Shown: piece after piece, positions 6,085 to 12,018 of the stretch
Layout of the letters: each line of letters starts with the position of its first letter
How positions within the stretch are numbered: the first letter of the stretch is position 1
Assembly: GCA_002729295.1 (NCBI GenBank)
Contig: PBTU01000107.1
Span: forward strand, 1-12,018
Direction: 5' to 3'
DNA from: Verrucomicrobiales bacterium
GTDB lineage: Bacteria; Verrucomicrobiota; Verrucomicrobiia; Verrucomicrobiales; Akkermansiaceae
DNA length: 12,018 bases
Made by a program: the position numbers and the translations under genes
Notes under the pieces: model-generated
What the model saw: the letters and a program-made list of their open reading frames with translations, nothing else
Told to the model about the DNA's origin: nothing
Databases searched by the model: none

Positions 6085-7920
6085 ATGGAAACCCTTGCTT
6101 GGATCATCCTTGGTCTCCCGCTTCTGTCGGCAGTCACCATTCATCTGGGGCTGAAGTCATCAAAGAACCTTTCAGCATATCTCGCTACTGGATCAGCTTT
6201 TGTCACTCTTGTATTGGCCCTGATCATTCTGATGCCGGAAACCGAGAATCGAGCATTAGAATGGGCAACAATTGGCGACCTTAAAATCGAGATCGGACTC
6301 CAACTCGATTCATTCGCCAAAGGTATGATGATCGTGGTGACCGGAGTTGGTTTCCTCGTCCACCTCTTCTCTCTCGCCTACATGAAGGACGACAGTGCGA
6401 AGGAACGCTACTTCTGCGGGCTTTCGCTCTTCATGTTCTCCATGACTGGCATCGTAATGGCCCCGAATTTCCTCATGATGTTCATGTTCTGGGAATTAGT
6501 CGGACTCAGCTCCTACCTCCTCATCGGACATTGGTATGAAAAGGACTCCGCCGCCGATGCCGCAAAGAAGGCCTTCCTTACCAACCGAATCGGTGACTTC
6601 GGATTCATGATTGGTATCCTGATGCTCTGGGGCATCACCGGAACCTTCACTTTCGACGGTCTCAGCGAATTCTTCGATGGCGCCCACCCAGAAGTTCTCG
6701 TTCCTTCAGTAACAATCCTTTCAATTTCCATCCTTCTCATCTTCATGGGAGCGATGGGTAAATCCGCGCAAGCTCCGCTTCACGTCTGGCTTCCCGATGC
6801 CATGGAAGGCCCAACTCCCGTCTCAGCCCTCATTCATGCCGCTACCATGGTCGCAGCCGGAGTATTTATGATGGCTCGTCTCTACACCTCAATCGGAGTT
6901 GACACGATCGGCCATCTCTGGGGAATGAACACAATTGCCTGGATCGGAGGAATCACTTCTCTTCTAGCAGCCCTCATGGCGACCCAGCAGGACGATATTA
7001 AGAAAATCCTCGCCTACTCCACTCTCTCCCAACTCGGATACATGGTCATGGCCGTTGGCCTGCTTGATCCCGAAGCCGGAATGTTCCACCTCTTCACACA
7101 CGCCTGGTTTAAGGCGCTCCTGTTCCTCGGCTCCGGTGCCGTCATCTATGCCTGCCATCACGAACAGAACATCTGGAAGATGGGCGGACTTCAGAGAAAA
7201 ATGCCTATCACATTCCTGACATTTGGCATCGGAACCCTAGCCCTTTGCGGATTTCCATTCACTGCTGGTTTCTTTTCAAAAGAGCAAATCCTGGAGTCAG
7301 CCGCTCACAGCAAACAATGGGGACTCTTCGCAGTCGCTGCACTTGTTGCCTGCCTCACGACCTTCTATATGCTCCGCCTCTTCTTCATTGCCTTCCTGGG
7401 GAAGAACAGAAGCGACAAGGCTAACCATGCCAAGGAAGTCGGACCGCTGATGTTTGTCCCTCTTGTCATCCTGGCCGTTCTTGCCCTGCTCTCAGGTTAC
7501 CAATTCCTGGCAAATAATCTATCTCCTCTCTACAACCACGAAGGGTTCCATGTAGGGGCTCCGTTTATCGCCTCTATTTCAGCACTTGTGATCGGCGGTT
7601 TCCTCTCCTGGAAACTCTACTTCAACGCCGAGAGCGACCCTCTTGCAAACAACAGCCTCTGTAAAATCTTCCGCAACAAATTCTACATCGACGAACTCTA
7701 CGCCAAAATCGTCGGCTACGCACAGGACACTGTTGCCGCCATTGTTCACTTTATCGACGAGCTTGTCATCAACGGCCTCATCGTCGGTGGCTTCTCTCGT
7801 GCCGCGGGTGGAATCGGCCGCATCTTCGGACGTCTCCAATCCGGCAACCTCCAGGGCTATGCTGCCCTCTTCGGTCTAGGCGTCATTCTTGTCATCTATC
7901 TCACGGTCTTCGTTTCATGA
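6085..7920 (+). CDS. nuoL: NADH-quinone oxidoreductase subunit L
   Basis: The product is 611 residues, about the same as E. coli NuoL (613). It is the distal antiporter-like proton-pumping subunit, homologous to ND5 and MrpA. Pump residues are all present by motif: Glu137 in FWELVGLSSYLLIG, Lys225 in MGAMGKSAQAPLHVWLPDAM, His251 in LIHAATMVAAGVF, Lys343 in HAWFKALLFLGSG and Lys399 in FFSKEQIL. The C-terminal part (about 510-611) contains the lateral-helix region and the final membrane helix typical of NuoL. It begins 20 bases after nuoK and overlaps nuoM by four bases. Confidence 0.97.
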   Translation: METLAWIILGLPLLSAVTIHLGLKSSKNLSAYLATGSAFVTLVLALIILMPETENRALEWATIGDLKIEIGLQLDSFAKGMMIVVTGVGFLVHLFSLAYMKDDSAKERYFCGLSLFMFSMTGIVMAPNFLMMFMFWELVGLSSYLLIGHWYEKDSAADAAKKAFLTNRIGDFGFMIGILMLWGITGTFTFDGLSEFFDGAHPEVLVPSVTILSISILLIFMGAMGKSAQAPLHVWLPDAMEGPTPVSALIHAATMVAAGVFMMARLYTSIGVDTIGHLWGMNTIAWIGGITSLLAALMATQQDDIKKILAYSTLSQLGYMVMAVGLLDPEAGMFHLFTHAWFKALLFLGSGAVIYACHHEQNIWKMGGLQRKMPITFLTFGIGTLALCGFPFTAGFFSKEQILESAAHSKQWGLFAVAALVACLTTFYMLRLFFIAFLGKNRSDKANHAKEVGPLMFVPLVILAVLALLSGYQFLANNLSPLYNHEGFHVGAPFIASISALVIGGFLSWKLYFNAESDPLANNSLCKIFRNKFYIDELYAKIVGYAQDTVAAIVHFIDELVINGLIVGGFSRAAGGIGRIFGRLQSGNLQGYAALFGLGVILVIYLTVFVS

Positions 7921-9404
7921 GCATAATCTTCGTTCTCATTCCGGTCCTTGCTGCCCTTGCCATCCTTTGCGGATGCAAGGCCCGCCCTACGGCGCTCATC
8001 GCTTCCGGGCTCACGCTATTTCTCGGAGTTGGTAGCGTCTTCTGCTGGAAAGCCGACGTCTGGTCAGTGACTCTTCAGGTCCTCTCCAAGCCCAGCATTC
8101 ACCTCGCGATGGGATTCTACGATGGCATGAGCCTGATCATGGTTCTGCTCAGCGTCTTGGTTCTCTTCACCGCGGTCTTCGCTGGCAAAGCCCCGGAGGG
8201 AAGTCAAAAACTCTACTATAGTTCCATCCTCCTCATCGGAGCCGGCGGACTCGGAGCATTCCTTTCCACCGACCTCTTTTTCTTCTACGCCTTCCACGAA
8301 CTGGCTCTCATCCCGACCTTCCTCATGATCGGAATGCTCGGAACCGGTGAACGCAAGGAAGCAGCCTGGAAGATCACCATCTACCTCGCACTTGGTTCAA
8401 TCATTCTCCTCGCCGGACTGATCTGGCTCGTTTCTGCCAGCGGATCGGATACTTGGCTCTTCAAAGATCTCCTAGCCTCAAAAATTGATCCCAAGAACCA
8501 GACCGGAATCGCCGCTCTCCTCATCGTCGGCTTTGGCGTTCTTATCTCACTCTTTCCGTTCCATTCCTGGGCTGCACCAGCCTACGCCGCCGCACCCGCT
8601 CCGGTTGCCATGCTCCACGCCGGAGTCTTGAAGAAATTCGGTCTCTTCGGTCTTATCCGCCTCTATCCGATGGTCTCCTCGGGAATGCAGGACTGGCTCG
8701 GTTGGCTCATCGTGCTGCTTCTCTGTAACATCCTCTGGGTCGGCTTTGTCACCATCAACCAAAAGCGTCTCGACATGATGCTCGGTAACTCCTCGGTAAT
8801 GCACATGGGGTATATCTTCTTGGCCTTCGCCGCACTCGTCCAAGCTGGCGGAGCTGCAGCAAACCCAATCGCTATTCCCGCTGCCGTCGTTCTGATGTTC
8901 GCCCACGGAATCAGCATTGCCTTACTTTTCCTGCTCACCGACGTCATTCGGCAGAGGACCGGCACCGTCGAACTCGCCGAACTCGGTGGCCTTGCCAAAT
9001 CAGCGCCACGCCTCGCCTTCCTCTTCGGACTCGCCGGCATGGCCTCGATTGGTCTTCCCGGCCTAGCCAACTTCTCGGGTGAAGTCCTCGTCTTTCTTTC
9101 CGGATTCGAAAACTACAAAGGCGAAGGCTTCGGCTGCGTGCAAGTCGCGACCATCCTCGCCCTCTGGGGTGTCGTCATCAGCGCCGTCTACATACTCCGC
9201 GCTTACCGCCAAACCTTCCAAGGCCCTGCAATTTCAGTCACCGAGTTAGCCAAAGACCTCAACCTCTCCGACCAAATTCCGGCCATCATTCTGGCCGCCG
9301 CACTTCTCGTCGTGGGACTCTACCCCAACAGCCTTCTCTCTCTCCTCAAGAAACCGCCTTATTGTTCCGGATGCGACCAGAGCATCGAGCAAGTAGACAA
9401 ATAA
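7917..9404 (+). CDS. nuoM: NADH-quinone oxidoreductase subunit M, divergent pump motif
   Basis: The product is 495 residues (E. coli about 509), an antiporter-like subunit (ND4 homologue) in the membrane arm. Glu128 (FHEL) aligns with E. coli Glu144, Lys240 with Lys265, and Glu389 (NFSGEV) with Glu407. The helix-7 segment normally reading VKMPMVPLHGWLPDAH is instead VLISLFPFHSWAAPAY (208-223), so the pump lysine (E. coli Lys234) is Leu209 and WLPDAH is WAAPAY. Lys239 next to Lys240 is an extra lysine. The C-terminal tail carries YCSGC (482-486). The start codon overlaps the nuoL stop in ATGA, so translation is likely coupled. Gene order and the other motifs make NuoM the clear call; the altered motif is unusual for the family as I know it. 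Confidence 0.92.
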   Translation: MSIIFVLIPVLAALAILCGCKARPTALIASGLTLFLGVGSVFCWKADVWSVTLQVLSKPSIHLAMGFYDGMSLIMVLLSVLVLFTAVFAGKAPEGSQKLYYSSILLIGAGGLGAFLSTDLFFFYAFHELALIPTFLMIGMLGTGERKEAAWKITIYLALGSIILLAGLIWLVSASGSDTWLFKDLLASKIDPKNQTGIAALLIVGFGVLISLFPFHSWAAPAYAAAPAPVAMLHAGVLKKFGLFGLIRLYPMVSSGMQDWLGWLIVLLLCNILWVGFVTINQKRLDMMLGNSSVMHMGYIFLAFAALVQAGGAAANPIAIPAAVVLMFAHGISIALLFLLTDVIRQRTGTVELAELGGLAKSAPRLAFLFGLAGMASIGLPGLANFSGEVLVFLSGFENYKGEGFGCVQVATILALWGVVISAVYILRAYRQTFQGPAISVTELAKDLNLSDQIPAIILAAALLVVGLYPNSLLSLLKKPPYCSGCDQSIEQVDK

Positions 9405-9419
9405 TTTCAATTTCGAGTC

Positions 9420-10871
9420 ATGATCCCTGCTCATTTCTTAGAGGCCTTTGTCCTCATTTCAGCCCTCGCATTACTCATGTTCGAGGCCTTCATTCCGTCG
9501 AGACACAAAACACTCATCGCCATCGGTTCGATTGGTGTTTTAGTTTTTTCCTTGGTTCTTCTCTTTTTTGCAAAAGCTCCTGACCCCACAAACTCGGAAA
9601 TGGCCCGCTTCTACGCTTGGGACGCTTCCGCCAAATTCTTCAAAGGCTTCACGCTCCTCGCTGGAATTCTAACCTTAGCCCTCGGCTTGGACTACAGAAA
9701 GGCCCTCTCCAAATTCACTGCCAACCCTGAATCGGAGGACGGCACCGGAGAATACTACTGCCTTATCCTCCTCGCCACGGCAGGCATGATGTGGATGGCT
9801 TCAGCAAAAGACCTTGTCTCGCTCTTTGTCTCACTCGAACTTTCCACCATCACATTTTACATCCTCGTCGCCTACATGCGCCGCAATGTGGGATCGCTCG
9901 AAGCCGGTGTGAAATTCCTCATCCTCGGTGCGCTCTCCACCGGATTCTTGGTCTACGGAATCTCTTGGCTCTACGGCGCCAGTGGTTCCACCGAGCTTAG
10001 CGCAATTGGAGCCAGTATCACCGAAGCCAATTCCACCTATCTCCTCTTCGGCCTCGCCCTGATTCTTGTCTCGCTCGCCTTTAAAGTCGGTGCTGTTCCT
10101 CTCCATCTTTGGATTCCCGACGTTTATCAGGGCTCCCCAACTCCAACAACGTCCTTCCTCTCCATCGCTTCAAAGGCCTCAGGATTTGCCATCTCTCTTC
10201 GCGTGCTTGAGCCCTTCCTCAACAGCCCGGTCACGCACGACAAGACAGTCACCATTCTCTCCATCCTCGCCGGAGCAACCATCCTCGTCGGAAACCTTGC
10301 CGCGATTCCTCAGACCAACTTTAAGCGACTTCTCGCTTATTCCTCAATCGCCAATGCCGGATTCATCCTACTTGCATTGGCGGCCTGGGACAAAGGAAGC
10401 GACCTCACCAGCGCTCAGATCGTGGGATTCTACCTAGCGATCTACCTTATCATGACCTTCGCGGCGTTCTTCATTCTCAGCACGATTCACCGCAATACCG
10501 GGTCCGAAGAAATCTCCGCCTTTGAAGGACTGGGCACGCGTAATCCATTCCTCGCCCTCATGACAACCGTCGTAATGGCTGCCATGGCCGGAGTTCCCTT
10601 GACTGCTGGATTCTACGGAAAATTTTTCTCTTTCGAAGCCGGCGTTCAAGCTAGTCTTTGGGTTCCCATTTCAATCGGCTTCATCGGAGTCGCCGCAGGG
10701 TTTTACTATTACTTCCAGATTATCCGCGCGATGTATTGGCGCAAATCATTCGACGAGTCACCGATCAAGGTTCGTCCGCTTTCCCTCTACGTTCTGATCA
10801 CGCTGACATCCTTGCTGATCATCTTCGGTTTCTTCCCACAACCCATCCTCTGGCTGCTACAAGCAGCCTAG
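9420..10871 (+). CDS. nuoN: NADH-quinone oxidoreductase subunit N
   Basis: The product is 483 residues (E. coli 485), the third antiporter-like subunit (ND2 homologue). Proton-path residues are intact by motif: Glu140 in FVSLELSTITFY, Lys222 in AFKVGAVPLHLWIPDVYQG, Lys252 in SKASGF and Lys401 in GFYGKFFSF. It has the fourteen-helix-like hydrophobic pattern of the family. It starts 15 bases after nuoM with no Shine-Dalgarno motif and is the last gene of the operon. A transporter gene on the other strand converges on it with 49 bases between the stop codons. Confidence 0.96.
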   Translation: MIPAHFLEAFVLISALALLMFEAFIPSRHKTLIAIGSIGVLVFSLVLLFFAKAPDPTNSEMARFYAWDASAKFFKGFTLLAGILTLALGLDYRKALSKFTANPESEDGTGEYYCLILLATAGMMWMASAKDLVSLFVSLELSTITFYILVAYMRRNVGSLEAGVKFLILGALSTGFLVYGISWLYGASGSTELSAIGASITEANSTYLLFGLALILVSLAFKVGAVPLHLWIPDVYQGSPTPTTSFLSIASKASGFAISLRVLEPFLNSPVTHDKTVTILSILAGATILVGNLAAIPQTNFKRLLAYSSIANAGFILLALAAWDKGSDLTSAQIVGFYLAIYLIMTFAAFFILSTIHRNTGSEEISAFEGLGTRNPFLALMTTVVMAAMAGVPLTAGFYGKFFSFEAGVQASLWVPISIGFIGVAAGFYYYFQIIRAMYWRKSFDESPIKVRPLSLYVLITLTSLLIIFGFFPQPILWLLQAA

Positions 10872-10900
10872 AATTTCGGCAATTCACCTCCTTCAAAAGA

Positions 10901-10922
10901 GACTGGATTGCACCGGTTTTTT
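10901..10922 (+). terminator. Probable terminator of the nuo operon
   Basis: GACTGG pairs with CCGGTT around a six-base ATTGCA loop and is followed by a run of six Ts (10917-10922). The stem is short and contains two G·U pairs, so it may be weak. It lies 30 bases after the nuoN stop and overlaps the last bases of the convergent symporter gene. No comparable hairpin is seen for the minus strand in this 49-base gap. Confidence 0.5.
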
Positions 10923-12018
10923 ATGGCTTTCGAGGAACATCCGCCAAGACGTTCTCGCCTTCGCTCTTGGCGATTACCAATGCGCAACAACTGTCACCAA
11001 AGACATTAACTGCTGTGCGGGTCATATCCAACAAGCGATCTACCGCCAGCAAGACAACCACAGCCTTTTCAGCTCCCGGGATCCCTGAATTGGTGAGAAT
11101 GATAAAGATCGCCACCAGGGAAGCTGAAGGAATTCCCGCAACACCCACACTGGTCAGCAGGGCGGCCAGAACAACCATAAATTGCGCTGTAAAAGTCATC
11201 TCAATACCCATGACCTGCGCCACAAACATCACCGCAACACATTCATAAAGCGCCGTTCCATCCATATTCACGGTCGCTCCGAGTGGCAGGGTGAAACTTG
11301 CGGTCTTCTTGGATACCCCGGCATTTTCCTGAATGCAACGCATCGTCACCGGAAGAGTTGATGAAGAAGATGCTGTTGAAAAAGCCGTCAGCAAGGCAGT
11401 TCGCATCGCCTTAAAGTGCGCCCACGGACTGAGCTTGGCGAAAATTGAAATCACTAATGGCATGATGACAAAGAGATGAATGCCCAAGGCCAAAAGAACC
11501 GTGATGAAATATTTTCCCAGAGCTCCATATAATTCCCCTCCGGTTTGGTATACCACCGGCACAATCAAAGCGTAAACCCCGATGGGAGCCAAAGCCATGA
11601 TTCCTCGGGTCATCACGATCATGACCTCATTCAATCCGACAAAAGCATCTTTTAAGGTAGAAACGTTTTCTTTGGGCAATCGAGTCATTGCCACCGCGAA
11701 ACAAATGCTGAAAAAGATCAGCCCCAGCATCTGTCCATTTTCGGAAGCAGCTCCAAAAATATTCACCGGAACCATTCTTAAAAAGAATCCCGTCAACTGC
11801 GCAAAGAACCCTTCCTGCTCCCCGCTCTCTGCTTTCGCGCTCTCCACTTTCGACTTGGCCGACTCACTCGCCTCGTGATTATCAAACGCCTCCTTCACAA
11901 CGGCACTTGGCTCGCCATTACTCAAGCCTGGCTGAACAGTATTTACCAGGACCAGCCCGAGAGTAATCGCCATCAAGCTGGTCATAGCATAAAAGCCCGC
12001 AGTTTTTCCAAGCAAGCG
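10921..12018 (-). CDS. Dicarboxylate/amino acid:cation symporter (DAACS family), N-terminus outside window
   Basis: The visible 365 residues are the C-terminal part of a Glt/DctA-type sodium- or proton-coupled symporter of the inner membrane. The first residues in view (RLLGKTAGFYAMTS) match a region normally about 70-80 residues into the protein, so the start lies beyond the window. Counting from the first visible residue, motifs are the serine-rich hairpin STASSSSTLP (214-223), NMDGTALYE (251-259), GVAGIPSASL (292-301), and DMTRTAVNVFGD (331-342) with Asp331, Arg334, Thr335 and Asn338. In GltPh the equivalent Asp, Arg, Thr and Asn bind aspartate. Arg334 favours an acidic substrate such as glutamate, aspartate or a C4-dicarboxylate. 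A charged segment rich in Ala, Ser, Glu and Lys (about 32-72) lies between two membrane helices. It converges on nuoN; no functional link is evident. Confidence 0.92.
   Translation of the reverse strand, partial: RLLGKTAGFYAMTSLMAITLGLVLVNTVQPGLSNGEPSAVVKEAFDNHEASESAKSKVESAKAESGEQEGFFAQLTGFFLRMVPVNIFGAASENGQMLGLIFFSICFAVAMTRLPKENVSTLKDAFVGLNEVMIVMTRGIMALAPIGVYALIVPVVYQTGGELYGALGKYFITVLLALGIHLFVIMPLVISIFAKLSPWAHFKAMRTALLTAFSTASSSSTLPVTMRCIQENAGVSKKTASFTLPLGATVNMDGTALYECVAVMFVAQVMGIEMTFTAQFMVVLAALLTSVGVAGIPSASLVAIFIILTNSGIPGAEKAVVVLLAVDRLLDMTRTAVNVFGDSCCALVIAKSEGENVLADVPRKP

Noticed and set aside
12013..12015. TTG as the start codon of the symporter
   Set aside because: The family has about 70-80 further residues and two helices before this point, and the frame stays open to the window edge, so the gene is simply cut off.

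Overview
The window carries the second half of a respiratory complex I (NADH:quinone oxidoreductase, type 1) operon, with a tRNA gene and a small secreted hydrolase gene upstream and a convergent transporter gene downstream. Base composition is moderately GC-rich. The nuo start codons mostly lack Shine-Dalgarno sequences, and NuoG, NuoH and NuoM depart from the proteobacterial forms. Together these suggest a Gram-negative bacterium outside the Proteobacteria. My best guess is Verrucomicrobiota or a relative in the PVC group; this is an inference at low to moderate confidence.

Layout. Positions 1-450 have no protein gene. They hold a long direct repeat, small inverted repeats and a minus-strand terminator (44-75) that belongs to no visible gene. 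A tRNA-Tyr(GUA) gene with encoded CCA lies on the minus strand at 495-580, with its own terminator directly after it (452-485). Divergent from it, on the plus strand, is a secreted YiiX-like papain-fold hydrolase gene (751-1395). The gap 1396-1526 holds a perfect 26-bp palindrome whose core matches the CRP-type operator TGTGA-N6-TCACA, followed directly by a good sigma70-like promoter.

From 1527 to 10871 run nuoG, nuoH, nuoI, nuoJ, nuoK, nuoL, nuoM and nuoN, all on the plus strand with gaps of 0-25 bases. NuoG and NuoI hold iron-sulfur clusters of the electron path. NuoH forms part of the quinone site. NuoJ and NuoK link it to the three antiporter-like proton-pumping subunits NuoL, NuoM and NuoN. 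The genes for NuoA-F, including the NADH-binding NuoE and NuoF, are not next to nuoG, so the complex must be encoded in at least two places. A weak terminator (10901-10922) follows nuoN. The window ends inside a minus-strand gene for a dicarboxylate/amino acid:cation symporter that converges on nuoN.

I did not find a wholly new system. The points most worth a second look are the CRP-like operator in front of nuoG, the loss of the conserved transmembrane-helix-7 pump lysine in NuoM, the split operon, and a possible small RNA in the first 450 bases.
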